From: UBA1724 sp016302315 | Lineage (GTDB): Bacteria; Verrucomicrobiota; Lentisphaeria; Oligosphaerales; Oligosphaeraceae | Reading direction: 5' to 3' | NCBI GenBank assembly: GCA_016302315.1 | Contig: JAEDNW010000005.1 | Location: forward strand, 1-34,211 | DNA length: 34,211 bases | Shown here: positions 18,220 to 26,109 of the stretch, piece after piece | Position numbering within the stretch: the first letter of the stretch is position 1 | How the letters are laid out: each line of letters starts with the position of its first letter | Program-made: the position numbers and the translations under genes | Notes under the pieces: model-generated | What the model was told of the DNA's origin: nothing | Database searches by the model: none | Seen by the model: the letters and a program-made list of their open reading frames with translations, nothing else

Positions 18220-19176
18220 ATGAAGGCATTCCTCACCATTCTCTGCCTCCTTCCCCTCTGCCTGGGGGCCGCCCCCCTGCGCATCGCCCAGCTGGTGGCG
18301 CCGGGACGGGCCATGGAACGGGGATATCCCAACGCCCTGGCCAGCCTGCTGGAGACGGTGGCGGACACCACGGGACTGGACCTGGAGACCACCCCCATGC
18401 TGGTGGATTCCTTCCGGGATCCCCGGCTGCACCAATGCCCCTTCCTCTATGTGAACTGGAACGACCGGGAAGACTGGGAAACCATGCCCCGGGAAGAGGT
18501 GGAGGCCCTGGGCCAGTTCCTGGCCAGCGGCGGCTTTCTCTGGTTGGACGCCGGGATCGCCGCCGAGTTCCTGCGCCAGGCCGGCGCAGATGCCGCCCAG
18601 CACCACAGCTACGGAGAATGGCAGGTGGCCCCGGAAGTCCAGCGGTTCCTCCAAAAAGCCCTGCCCGGACACCCCTTCCTCCCCCTCTCCCGAAAAGATC
18701 CCCTCTTCCGATGCTTCTTCCAGGGCCTTCCCGATGTCTCCCTCCTGCCCAGGGAGGTCCAGCAATACGTCACCGAAGAGAAGTGGCCCGGGGGCACCTA
18801 CTCCGTCATGGGCATCCGGCTGGAGGGAAGGCTGGCGGTCATGGCCACCCCCATTCTTTCCATGGGATGGGGAAAATCCTCCCTGGGCGGCTGGACCAAT
18901 GAGATCCGCATGAAAACCCTGGAACAGGGAGAAACCCTGGGAGTCCTCCTTCCTCAGGCCGCCGTCCTGGGCCCCGCCTTCCCCGCACGACGGGAAGACG
19001 GCACCTTCGACAAGGTCTTCTGCCAGGGAAACGCCGTCCCCGCCTGGCTTCAGGAACCCACGGGGCAGTGGAGACTCTTCCGCTACCACGACTCCCAGCA
19101 GATCAACGACTTCATCCACATCTTCTACTCCCGCCTGGGGGCCAATTTCATCCTGGCCGCCCTCATGGGAGAGTAA
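18220..19176 (+). CDS. Secreted DUF4159 domain protein
   Basis: A 318-residue exported protein. Residues 1-18 are a signal peptide (MKAFLTILCLLPLCLGAA). The rest fits DUF4159: CPFLYVNWN, then an EEVEALGQFLASGGFLWLDAG segment, then HPFLPLSRKDPLFRCFF, and later GIRLEGRLAVMATP. DUF4159 has a flavodoxin-like or glutamine-amidotransferase-like layout and no known activity; it is common in Planctomycetes and Verrucomicrobia. ATG at 18220 was chosen over an in-frame TTG at 18211 because the signal peptide begins cleanly there. There is no Shine-Dalgarno; a TATAAC at 18191-18196 could be a -10 box without a good -35. Confidence 0.8.
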   Translation: MKAFLTILCLLPLCLGAAPLRIAQLVAPGRAMERGYPNALASLLETVADTTGLDLETTPMLVDSFRDPRLHQCPFLYVNWNDREDWETMPREEVEALGQFLASGGFLWLDAGIAAEFLRQAGADAAQHHSYGEWQVAPEVQRFLQKALPGHPFLPLSRKDPLFRCFFQGLPDVSLLPREVQQYVTEEKWPGGTYSVMGIRLEGRLAVMATPILSMGWGKSSLGGWTNEIRMKTLEQGETLGVLLPQAAVLGPAFPARREDGTFDKVFCQGNAVPAWLQEPTGQWRLFRYHDSQQINDFIHIFYSRLGANFILAALMGE

Positions 19177-19252
19177 GCCCCCCCCAAAAAACTCCCCGAA
19201 ATCGAAAGGACGGGGCAACACTCTTTTTTCAGGGAAATTCCCGCGGCTTTAC

Positions 19253-19270
19253 GACAATTCTGGACAATTC
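19253..19270 (+). repeat. Tandem direct repeat GACAATTC, one helical turn apart
   Basis: GACAATTC occurs at 19,253-19,260 and again at 19,263-19,270. The 10-base period puts both copies on the same face of DNA, as in some operators. It lies upstream of the candidate promoter of the two-TM gene. Confidence 0.5.
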
Positions 19271-19335
19271 CACACAACAGGTCACAACTCTCTGCGCCAC
19301 CCGGAAATCGGCAGGGATAAATTTCCTGTTTGTCA

Positions 19336-19364
19336 TTGGATAAACCGTCTGCCGGGAATTATCT
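19336..19364 (+). promoter_or_regulatory. Weak candidate promoter for the two-TM gene
   Basis: TTGGAT and TTATCT are separated by 17 bases. Both hexamers match the sigma-70 consensus only partly. It would leave a leader of about 185 bases. Confidence 0.25.
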
Positions 19365-19556
19365 TACGCCCATACTTGTTTCCCCGCATGAGGTCGAGGG
19401 TGGCGGAATTCTTCGTTTTTCCCCTTCCCTTCATGCCCGGGATGCGGAAGTTTTTTTTTCATCCAAGGGGATTCTCCCCGCTGTCCCTGCCTGTCTTTTT
19501 TTCGGTGCGGGGGCACCTCTCCCTCCAACCCAAACCCAACCCAAGGAATTTAGGAA

Positions 19557-20375
19557 ATGGATTTAAAGTGGATTCTTGTTATGGTCGTTGGCTTTGTCGC
19601 CGCCATGGTCGGTATGAATAAGCAGAAGAGCGGTGCCGCCTGGGGTCAGATTCTGGCCATTGTGGGTGCCGTCATCGCCGTGGCGGGTGCCGCCATGAAC
19701 CTGACGGGTTTCTTCCGGGCCGGCTCCCAGAGCCGCGACCGGGAAAACCGCTACATGTATCTCCAGGCCCGGATCCTGGCGGATCATCTGAAGGAAGCGA
19801 CCAACGCCAAGAAGGTGGCGGTGATCTGCGATTCCAGCATCTTCCTGGACGAGTGGGGCGATCCCCTGCCCAAACCCCGGGCCAACCCCTGGCTGGACGC
19901 CGTCAAGGATGCCTTCAAGGGCGCTGAGGTGGTTCCCGTCTACAAGAAGTTCAAGATCAAGAAGCCGGCCAACGAGCAGGCGGGCATGATGATGCCCCCT
20001 CCCATGGCCTTCGGCATGATGTCCGGCGCCGATTGGAAGAAGATTGTGGATGAGGTGAAGAAGGCGAAGCCCGATGTCATCGTGAACATTCACACCTTCC
20101 CCCAGGAGGGCAAGCTTCCCGCCGCCCTGGCTCTGCTGAAGGGCTACAAGATCGGCTTCCTGAACTCCTGCTCCAACGACGAGCTGCGTTTCGCCTTCAA
20201 GGATGGCGGAAAGGCCATGGCCGAGGTGCTGGCGGTGGTGATGACCAAGAGTGATGCCAAGTACGACGACACCATCCCCTCCAGCGACAAGAAGGCCTTC
20301 GCCCGTCGCTTTGTGCTGGTCACCAAGGACAACTACGAAGCCGGCATGAAGGAGGCCTCCAAGGGCGGACGGTAG
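19557..20375 (+). CDS. Membrane-anchored protein of unknown function
   Basis: A 272-residue protein with two hydrophobic segments (about 4-20 and 27-53), then a soluble domain. The soluble part alternates strand-like and helix-like stretches: KKVAVICDSSIFLDEWG, a Met-rich loop AGMMMPPPMAFGMMSG, KPDVIVNIHTFPQEGKL and YKIGFLNSCSNDELR. This resembles a Rossmann-type or periplasmic-binding-protein half, but no known family was recognised. AAGGA lies nine bases before the ATG. The gene stands alone with a strong terminator 66 bases after its stop. Codon use looks like its neighbours. Confidence 0.8.
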   Translation: MDLKWILVMVVGFVAAMVGMNKQKSGAAWGQILAIVGAVIAVAGAAMNLTGFFRAGSQSRDRENRYMYLQARILADHLKEATNAKKVAVICDSSIFLDEWGDPLPKPRANPWLDAVKDAFKGAEVVPVYKKFKIKKPANEQAGMMMPPPMAFGMMSGADWKKIVDEVKKAKPDVIVNIHTFPQEGKLPAALALLKGYKIGFLNSCSNDELRFAFKDGGKAMAEVLAVVMTKSDAKYDDTIPSSDKKAFARRFVLVTKDNYEAGMKEASKGGR

Positions 20376-20441
20376 TCTTCCTCCCCTGAGGGGAGCCGGG
20401 GATTCTCCCGCTCCCCTTTCCTCCTGATTCCTGCACAGGTG

Positions 20442-20480
20442 AAGGCGGTCGGTGGCTTTGCCCCCCGGCCGCCTTTTTTT
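20442..20480 (+). terminator. Rho-independent terminator after the two-TM gene
   Basis: AAGGCGG-T-CGG pairs with CCG-G-CCGCCTT around a loop of about 12 bases, and seven T follow directly. It separates the two-TM gene from the YhcH-coaX pair. Confidence 0.85.
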
Positions 20481-20515
20481 GTGGATTTGTTTTTCCCTCC
20501 CCTCATCCCCCTGCC

Positions 20516-20968
20516 ATGATCCACGATACCCTGGAGAATTTCTCCCGTTATCTCCCCCTGCATCCCCGTTTTGCCAAAGTGGCCGAGTTCCTGCAAACCA
20601 CGGATCTGGCCGCCCTCCCCCAGGGACGGGTGGATATTCTTCCCGAAGGAGAAATCTTTGCCAACGTGCAGCGTCCCCGGAGCCGCACCCCGGAGGCGAC
20701 CCCGCTGGAATACCACCGGAAATACATCGATGTCCAGATTCCCCTGGAGGAGGCGGAAATCATGGGCTGGCTTCCCCTGGCCAAAGTGCCGGATTCCCTG
20801 GTCTACAACCCGGAGACCGACGCCGCCCTGGGCCCCGCTCCCCACACCAGCCGCCCCACCGTCCTCCCCGGGGAATTCACCATCTTCTTCCCCCAGGATG
20901 CCCATGCTCCCTGCATCGGAGACGGACGGGAAATGCCGAAGATCATCATCAAGGTGCTGGCGGAGTAG
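20516..20968 (+). CDS. YhcH/YjgK/YiaL family sugar-handling protein
   Basis: A 150-residue cupin-like protein of the family that includes E. coli YhcH (NanQ, an N-acetylneuraminate anomerase) and YiaL. The metal-site motifs are visible: LEYHRKYIDVQ near residues 63-73 and FFPQDAHAPCI near 122-132. The C-terminal KIIIKV is also typical. Members act on sugars in sialate, gulonate or related pathways; the substrate here is unknown and no sialate genes are nearby. It starts 35 bases after the upstream terminator, so any promoter must overlap that hairpin region. No Shine-Dalgarno; the ATG follows a long pyrimidine tract. Confidence 0.9.
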   Translation: MIHDTLENFSRYLPLHPRFAKVAEFLQTTDLAALPQGRVDILPEGEIFANVQRPRSRTPEATPLEYHRKYIDVQIPLEEAEIMGWLPLAKVPDSLVYNPETDAALGPAPHTSRPTVLPGEFTIFFPQDAHAPCIGDGREMPKIIIKVLAE

Positions 20969-20998
20969 CCCTGCCGTCGTCCCCTGATCCTCCTGAAG

Positions 20999-21739
20999 AT
21001 GACCGACCTGCTTCTCAATGTGGGAAATACCCGTGTGGCCCTGGGGAACGGCACCCCCGGAACCCCGGATTTCCAGGTGGACTACTTCCCCACGGAACAT
21101 TTCCTGTCCCAGTGGACGCCTCCTTCCCGGGAGAGCGGCGCCTGGAAGGTCTGCGGCGCCTGCGTGGTTCCTGCCATTGCCCGCACCCTGGAGGCCCGGT
21201 TCCCGGGACACTTCCACTGGATCTCCCCCAGGGACTTCCCCCAGCTGGACTGCTCCCTCTACCCCCCGGGACGCCTGGGGGCCGACCGTCTGGCCAATCT
21301 GGCCGCCGCCCAGGCACTGGCCCCATGCCAGGCCGTGATGGTGGTGGACTGCGGAACCGCCCTCAACTCCGTCTGCCTCTCCCCCCAGGGAAAGTTCCTG
21401 GGAGGCGTCATTCTGCCGGGACGGGAAACCGCCCTGGCCTCCCTGGGACGCAATACCGCCCAGCTGCCGGAGTTCGCCGTCTCCGCCGCCCATGACTTCA
21501 ATCCCCTGGGAACGGATTCGGAAGCCGCCATCCGCAACGGCGTGGATCTCGGTATCCTGGGGGCGGTGGAAAAGGTGATCCGCGCCACCCGAAAACAGGA
21601 AGCCATGGCCCAGTGCCGTGTCTGGTTCACCGGCGGCGACGCCCCCTTCTTCGTAGAATATCTTCCCCGGGAACTCCAGGCGGAGCTGGCACCCCTCCCC
21701 CTCACGCTCTACGGCATCTCCTTGGCCAAAAAATCATAA
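20999..21739 (+). CDS. coaX: Type III pantothenate kinase CoaX
   Basis: Phosphorylates pantothenate, the first step of coenzyme A synthesis; type III enzymes need a monovalent cation and resist feedback by CoA. The 246 residues show the ASKHA-fold motifs: the N-terminal phosphate loop LLLNVGNTRVA, LGADRLAN with Asp96 as probable catalytic base, and VVDCGTALNSV with Asp117, then GGVILPG and a C-terminal FTGGDA. In most family members the first motif is D-x-G-N-T; here Asn7 replaces the Asp. The rest is intact. It follows the YhcH gene by 30 bases and is probably co-transcribed. The gene converges on the dehydrogenase gene. Confidence 0.93.
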   Translation: MTDLLLNVGNTRVALGNGTPGTPDFQVDYFPTEHFLSQWTPPSRESGAWKVCGACVVPAIARTLEARFPGHFHWISPRDFPQLDCSLYPPGRLGADRLANLAAAQALAPCQAVMVVDCGTALNSVCLSPQGKFLGGVILPGRETALASLGRNTAQLPEFAVSAAHDFNPLGTDSEAAIRNGVDLGILGAVEKVIRATRKQEAMAQCRVWFTGGDAPFFVEYLPRELQAELAPLPLTLYGISLAKKS

Positions 21740-21757
21740 TCTGCGCCTTTTTGTTGG

Positions 21758-21782
21758 TTTTATTATAAGTCTTTTATTATAA
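21758..21782 (+). repeat. AT-rich direct repeat in convergent intergenic region
   Basis: TTTTATTATAA occurs at 21,758-21,768 and 21,772-21,782, followed by more AT-rich sequence to about 21,799. It stands out in GC-rich surroundings. The 235-base gap between coaX and the dehydrogenase gene holds this, and a terminator, and nothing else recognisable. Confidence 0.7.
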
Positions 21783-21874
21783 AGTAGTTATATTATACAC
21801 CGCCGAGGGTTCCCGCACCCTTCCACTCCCGGGGGACTGAACGGGATCGCCTGGAAGAGGCGGCAGGGGGAGGG

Positions 21875-21910
21875 AACAAAAACGCCCTCCCGTTCGTAAG
21901 CGGGAGGGCG
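21875..21910 (-). terminator. Rho-independent terminator after the dehydrogenase gene
   Basis: CGCCCTCCCG (21,883-21,892) and CGGGAGGGCG (21,901-21,910) form a perfect 10-bp stem with an 8-base loop. On the minus strand TTTTTGTT follows. Confidence 0.85.
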
Positions 21911-21973
21911 CTGTGGGGTTCTGCCTTCCGCCTCAGAGGAGAGGGGGAAGGCAGGGAGGGTGGTTTGTCTGCG

Positions 21974-23239
21974 TTAGGCCAGGCGGGGCATCTTCTCCAG
22001 GACGATGCGCTCCGCCTCCAGATTCCAGAGGCCGTTGTGGCGGCGGCACGCCTCGTCCAATTCGGCGAAGACGGGATCCGTCTTCCCCTTTTCCGCGAAG
22101 TCGGCGATGGCCGTCAGGGGGAAGTCCTGATGGGTGTAGATCAGCTTCTTCCCGCCCTTGATGGAGGGGAGATTGAGGGTGGTCTCGCCGGCGGCGGTCA
22201 GGCCGCCCACATGGGTGATCATGATGGCGGGATTGAGGACGCCCTCTCCCATGAGCTTCAGAGCCTCCCGGATGTCATCGGTGTTGCCTCCGCTGGTGCC
22301 CACGATGTGGGTGCCGGAGTAGTGGACGTTGTAGAAGTTCAGCTTGGCGGCGAACTTGGGGTCCATGGGGCCGGCGAAGAAGTTCATGCAGCCGCCCTTG
22401 CCCAGGATGGCGTCTCCCTGCTCCACCAGAGGAGCCACAGGCGCCATGACGAAGACATCATCATATCCGGTGCCTTGGGAGAGAGCCAGGAGATCCGCCG
22501 TGGCCGTGGGGGAGGAGGTGTTCTGGTAGACCAGCTTCACGCCGTGGGCGGCGGCATCTTCCACCGTCAGCACAGAGGCCGCCCGGTCCAGCCGGGCCTG
22601 GTCGATGTCGGTGACCACCACCAGGGAGGGGGCCATGGGGCCGTGGAGCAGATAGTCGATGAGACCCAGTCCCATGGGGCCGGCGGAGGCGATGCAGGCG
22701 CACTTGCCGCCCTTCTTGACGCCCATGGTGTGCTGGTAGGAGCCCGGGGTCTCCATGCGATACTGGGCGTGGCAGGCCCCCACCAGGCAGCTCATAGGCT
22801 CCGAGAGGGAAGCCATGAAGAACGCCTCGCCGGTGTATTTCAGGAGGCAGTCCATTTCCATCACGCAGGAGGGGATGCGAATGAAGGTAGAATCTCCGCC
22901 GATGGTGGGGAAAGAATATCCGGGGGCGTCCAGGGAGCCCTTGTAGTTCAGGGCGGGCTGGATGCCGAAGCGCTCTCCGGGCTGGAACTTGTCCTGCCAC
23001 TTCTTGCCCACCTGGCGGATGATGCCGCAGAACTCATGGCCCACGATGACGGGGTTGGTGGCGCAGTCGTTGGGGACCCTTTTGTGCCCCGCACCCTGCT
23101 CCGCCGCCTTGAAGGAGGACATGCAGATGGAATCGCAGACCACTTCGGCGATGATGCCATCGTCGCCGCATTCCGGCAGTTCGAAGGATTCCAGTCGGAG
23201 GTCATTCACGCCATAGAGGCGGAGGGCGGTGGTTTTCAT
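21974..23239 (-). CDS. Zinc-binding sugar(-phosphate) dehydrogenase, L-sorbose-1-phosphate-reductase-like
   Basis: A 421-residue medium-chain dehydrogenase with an N-terminal catalytic domain (KTTALRLYGVNDLRLE, CDSICMSSFKA, NPVIVGHEFCG with the catalytic-zinc region) and a Rossmann NAD(P) domain (ACIASAGPMGLGLIDYLL). The overall pattern, with a long insert between VGHEFCG and SEPMSCLVGA, matches the group annotated as L-sorbose-1-phosphate reductase; these oxidise or reduce keto-sugars or their phosphates. The exact substrate is uncertain. AGGAG lies 11 bases before the ATG. The gene follows the small lipoprotein gene by 60 bases and ends at a strong terminator. Confidence 0.85.
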   Translation of the reverse strand: MKTTALRLYGVNDLRLESFELPECGDDGIIAEVVCDSICMSSFKAAEQGAGHKRVPNDCATNPVIVGHEFCGIIRQVGKKWQDKFQPGERFGIQPALNYKGSLDAPGYSFPTIGGDSTFIRIPSCVMEMDCLLKYTGEAFFMASLSEPMSCLVGACHAQYRMETPGSYQHTMGVKKGGKCACIASAGPMGLGLIDYLLHGPMAPSLVVVTDIDQARLDRAASVLTVEDAAAHGVKLVYQNTSSPTATADLLALSQGTGYDDVFVMAPVAPLVEQGDAILGKGGCMNFFAGPMDPKFAAKLNFYNVHYSGTHIVGTSGGNTDDIREALKLMGEGVLNPAIMITHVGGLTAAGETTLNLPSIKGGKKLIYTHQDFPLTAIADFAEKGKTDPVFAELDEACRRHNGLWNLEAERIVLEKMPRLA

Positions 23240-23299
23240 GGGGGCGTATTCTCCTGAATGATGTGTTTTGAGGGAAGGGCGAGAGAGAAATGGGGGGGA

Positions 23300-23527
23300 T
23301 CAGGGCATGTCCTGGAGGGCGTCCTCCAGCTGGCGGTTATGCTCCTCGTTGAGATTTTGGATCTTCTCCTTGCTCTGGTTGTAGCTTTTGCCCACCGTGC
23401 CGCCGTAGTCCAGCGTCTCCTTCACCCCGTCCGTCACAGGGGGCTTGCCGGATTCGGATTTGCCGCAGGAGGGAAGAACGCCCAGCAGAAGGGCGCCCAG
23501 CAGGAGGACCGTCAGGGATTTCAGCAT
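23300..23527 (-). CDS. Small putative lipoprotein
   Basis: A 75-residue protein: signal sequence MLKSLTVLLLGALLLG ending in the lipobox LPSC (Cys21), so a lipid-anchored envelope protein is likely. The mature part is only 55 residues, polar, with a helical segment SKEKIQNLNEEHNRQLEDAL. Start at 23,527 is favoured by AAAAGGAG eight bases upstream; a longer frame to 23,626 lacks such a site and would bury the signal peptide. Function unknown. It may be co-transcribed with the dehydrogenase gene. Confidence 0.8.
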   Translation of the reverse strand: MLKSLTVLLLGALLLGVLPSCGKSESGKPPVTDGVKETLDYGGTVGKSYNQSKEKIQNLNEEHNRQLEDALQDMP

Positions 23528-23977
23528 GGAAAAGACTCCTTTTGCAGGATGACAGGGAAAACCGGGAGGAGGGGGGCCGGATGGGAAAGCGCACCGGGAA
23601 ACCGCCCCGTTCTTTGCGGGACACAAAACGGGTCTAATTTAACCCATGTCGTCTCTGCCGCCAGCCTGAAAACCTCCCTCCTCTCCCCCCCCTCCTGCCC
23701 CACAAAACGCCGGCTTCCCGGCCCTTTCCCCCGGCTTTCCCCCGGGAGGGAAAGATTGGGCTTCTTTTTCCGGCCTATGTTTTCAGGAACAGCGGAAATG
23801 GGAGTACATTATGCCGTTTTCGGCCAAATTGGCCCAGACGGCGGGGAGACCCGTCCCCGTAGAAAGATTGACACATCCACCTGACGCCGCAGTCCGTTCC
23901 CTGGTTTTTTCCCGGGGGAGGGGGGGGGAGGCTCCTTCGGCATCGGGGCCCACCACCATCCACCGGCAAGGAGCACC
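23528..23977. other. Divergent regulatory stretch of 450 bases before uraA and the lipoprotein gene
   Basis: Two transcription directions start here. On the minus strand TAAATT (23,641-23,636) could be a -10 box for the lipoprotein gene, with no good -35. On the plus strand there is a terminator-like structure (23,709-23,769), the odd palindrome GGCCAAATTGGCC (23,822-23,834), a short CGGGGA/TCCCCG hairpin (about 23,842-23,859), and a TTGACA (about 23,869-23,874) without a matching -10. Strong purine runs precede the uraA ribosome-binding site. No gene was found. Confidence 0.5.
23709..23769 (+). promoter_or_regulatory. Attenuator-like tandem hairpins in the uraA-upp leader
   Basis: GCCGG/CCGGC (23,709-23,722) makes a small hairpin, followed by a larger one whose outer arms are CTTTCCC (23,724-23,730) and GGGAAAG (23,748-23,754), then CTTCTTTTT at 23,761-23,769. 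The layout is that of a plus-strand intrinsic terminator, yet no plus-strand gene precedes it. It could attenuate uraA-upp expression, as pyrimidine genes often are. A promoter upstream was not identified. Confidence 0.4.
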
Positions 23978-25291
23978 ATGGCGCAAAAGAAAGTTCTGGG
24001 GTTTGAGGCGAAAGAGTATCTACTGGGAGTTCAGCACCTGCTGGCCATGTTCGGCTCCACGGTGCTGGTGCCCCTGATTACCGGCATTTCCCCTGCCGTA
24101 GCCCTCTTCACCGCTGGTGTGGGCACCCTGGTCTTCCATTTGATCACCGGAGGAAAGGTCCCCGTCTTCCTGGGTTCCTCCTTCGCCTTCATCGCCGCCC
24201 TCTGCACCGTCATCGGCGACATGGGTATTCCCTACGCCCAGGGAGGCATCATGGCGGCGGGCGCCGTCTATTTCCTCTTCGCCCTGCTGGCCTATTTTGT
24301 GGGGAGCGAGCGGATCCGAGCCCTCTTCCCTCCGGTGGTCACGGGTCCCGTCATCATTATCATCGGCCTGAGCCTGGCAGGAGTGGGCATCTGTGACTCC
24401 CTGGGATTCATCATCGGCAACGCCAGCACCTACGTCTTCAACACGACCACCCTGCTGAACGCCGCCATCGCCCTCATCACCTTCACCTTCATGGCCGCCG
24501 CCATGAACTGCACCAACGGCATCCTGAAGCTCATCCCCATCCTCCTGGGCATCGCCGCCGGATACCTCCTGTGCGTCATCCTCCACTTCTGCGGCCTCTT
24601 CTCCATGGACTTCAGCGCCATCCAGAACGCCACCTGGCTCAACATCCCCTACAAAGGCGACTTCCTCTCCCTGCCCAAGTTTGATCCCGCCGCCATTGTC
24701 ACCATCGCCCCCGTGGCCTTGGTGACCTTCATGGAGCATATTGGAGACATCACCACCAACGGCGCCGTGGTGGGGAAGGACTTCTTCCAGTCTCCCGGTC
24801 TCCACCGCACCCTCCTGGGCGATGGCGTGGCCACCATGATCGCCGGCTTCTTCGGCGGCCCCGCCAACACCACCTACTCGGAGAACACCGGTGTGCTGGC
24901 CACCACCCGGAACTACAATCCGGCCATCCTCCGTCTGGCGGCCATCTTCGCCATCCTCCTGGGCTGCATGGGCAAGTTCGGCGCCATCCTCCTCACCATT
25001 CCCGGCCCGGTGAAGGGCGGCGTGGAAATCATGCTCTTCGGCATGATCGCGGCCATCGGCATCCGGACCATCGCCGAATCCAAGTTGGACATGACCAACA
25101 ACCGGAACCTCTCCGTGATGGCGGGCACCTTCTGCGCCGGCCTGGGCCTCAACGCCATCGGCGGCATCAATCTCACCTTCCACGGCATCAACCTGAACAT
25201 CTCCGCCCTCTTCGTGGCCACGGTGGTGGGCGTCCTCTTGAACCTCTTCCTCCCCGGCCCCCGCAATTCCAAGATCGCCGAGCAGAAGTAA
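23978..25291 (+). CDS. uraA: Uracil permease (NCS2 family)
   Basis: Proton-coupled uracil importer of the NCS2 family, 437 residues, with the usual 14 membrane segments. The substrate-binding glutamates are present: Glu253 in TFMEHIGDIT and Glu302 in GPANTTYSENTG. They are 49 residues apart, as are Glu241 and Glu290 in E. coli UraA. AAGGAG lies just before the ATG. The gene is followed after 40 bases by upp, so import and salvage of uracil are coupled in one operon. A terminator-like leader structure may regulate it. Confidence 0.95.
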   Translation: MAQKKVLGFEAKEYLLGVQHLLAMFGSTVLVPLITGISPAVALFTAGVGTLVFHLITGGKVPVFLGSSFAFIAALCTVIGDMGIPYAQGGIMAAGAVYFLFALLAYFVGSERIRALFPPVVTGPVIIIIGLSLAGVGICDSLGFIIGNASTYVFNTTTLLNAAIALITFTFMAAAMNCTNGILKLIPILLGIAAGYLLCVILHFCGLFSMDFSAIQNATWLNIPYKGDFLSLPKFDPAAIVTIAPVALVTFMEHIGDITTNGAVVGKDFFQSPGLHRTLLGDGVATMIAGFFGGPANTTYSENTGVLATTRNYNPAILRLAAIFAILLGCMGKFGAILLTIPGPVKGGVEIMLFGMIAAIGIRTIAESKLDMTNNRNLSVMAGTFCAGLGLNAIGGINLTFHGINLNISALFVATVVGVLLNLFLPGPRNSKIAEQK

Positions 25292-25331
25292 CCGCCCCCT
25301 TTCCCCCTCAACCCTGGCAAGGAGACCCAAG

Positions 25332-25964
25332 ATGAATTCCGAGAAGCTCCATATCATGAACCATCCCCTCATCTCCCACAAAATCTCCATGCTGAGAAGT
25401 GTGGAGACGGACACCAGGGATTTCCGGGATCTGGTCAGTGAGATCGGCCATCTCATGGGATACGAGGCCACCCGGGATCTTCCCCTGGTGGAGACGGAGA
25501 TCCAGACTCCCCTGGCCAAGACCCAGGGAAAGGTGCTGCCCCATCAGGTCTGCCTGGTCCCCATCCTCCGGGCCGGCCTGGGCATGGTGGACGCCATGCT
25601 CACCCTGATCCCCGCCGCCCGGGTGGGACACATCGGACTCTATCGGGACCCCAAGACCCTGAAGCCCGTGGAATACTACTGCAAGCTCCCCACCGACGTC
25701 GCCCAGCGCATCGTCCTGGTGCTGGATCCCATGCTGGCCACGGGCGGCAGCGCCTCCGCCGCCATCAGCTTCCTGAAGGCCCGGGGCGCCTCCCGCATCA
25801 AGATGGTGAACATCATCGGCGCCCCCGAGGGCGTGGAAGTGATCCAGCGGGATCATCCGGATGTGGACATCTATCTGGGCAGCCTAGATGAGAAGCTGAA
25901 CGACCACGGCTACATCCTGCCCGGCCTGGGCGATGCGGGAGATCGCCTCTTCGGCACCCTCTAG
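25332..25964 (+). CDS. upp: Uracil phosphoribosyltransferase
   Basis: Converts uracil and PRPP to UMP in the cytosol, 210 residues, the normal length. Visible motifs are LVPILRAGLGMVD (flexible loop region), the PRPP-binding VLVLDPMLATGGSA near residues 128-141, and the C-terminal YILPGLGDAGDRLFGTL, which closes the uracil site. AAGGAG precedes the ATG. It is the second gene of the uraA-upp operon and a terminator lies 28 bases after its stop. Confidence 0.97.
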   Translation: MNSEKLHIMNHPLISHKISMLRSVETDTRDFRDLVSEIGHLMGYEATRDLPLVETEIQTPLAKTQGKVLPHQVCLVPILRAGLGMVDAMLTLIPAARVGHIGLYRDPKTLKPVEYYCKLPTDVAQRIVLVLDPMLATGGSASAAISFLKARGASRIKMVNIIGAPEGVEVIQRDHPDVDIYLGSLDEKLNDHGYILPGLGDAGDRLFGTL

Positions 25965-25991
25965 CCTGCCTCCCCCTCCCCCATACCCCCA

Positions 25992-26035
25992 CGCCCCGCC
26001 GCCGTCTCCCCCCGGCCCGGGGCGTTTCCCTTTTC
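25992..26035 (+). terminator. Rho-independent terminator after upp
   Basis: CGCCCCG (25,992-25,998) and CGGGGCG (26,018-26,024) pair around a GC-rich loop, then TTTCCCTTTTC follows. The T run is interrupted, so efficiency is uncertain. Confidence 0.55.
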
Positions 26036-26109
26036 TGACGGCCCCCTTCTCCCGGGGCGGATCCGCCATGGCGGCGGGACGCCGGGAAAGCCCCGAAAGG
26101 AGGAATATA

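Larger units (their letters stand above)
19177..19556. other. Gene-free stretch of 380 bases between DUF4159 and two-TM genes
   Basis: It contains a weak CCCCG/CGGGG hairpin with a T run soon after (about 19,195-19,230), a pair of direct repeats at 19,253-19,270, and a candidate promoter at 19,336-19,364. A 78-codon plus-strand frame from TTG at 19,330 has no ribosome-binding site and no family features, and is not called. Confidence 0.5.

Noticed and set aside
19330..19566. 78-codon plus-strand frame between DUF4159 and two-TM genes
   Set aside because: TTG start without Shine-Dalgarno, and it overlaps the real ribosome-binding site and start of the next gene.
23822..23834. Palindrome GGCCAAATTGGCC as an operator
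   Set aside because: A single 13-base palindrome in GC-rich DNA may be chance; no second copy was noticed. It is mentioned only within the intergenic description.
25933..26109. Longer frame (from 25,933) leading into the 11-codon leader
   Set aside because: It starts within upp in another frame, crosses a terminator, and is a Pro-rich run without a ribosome-binding site.
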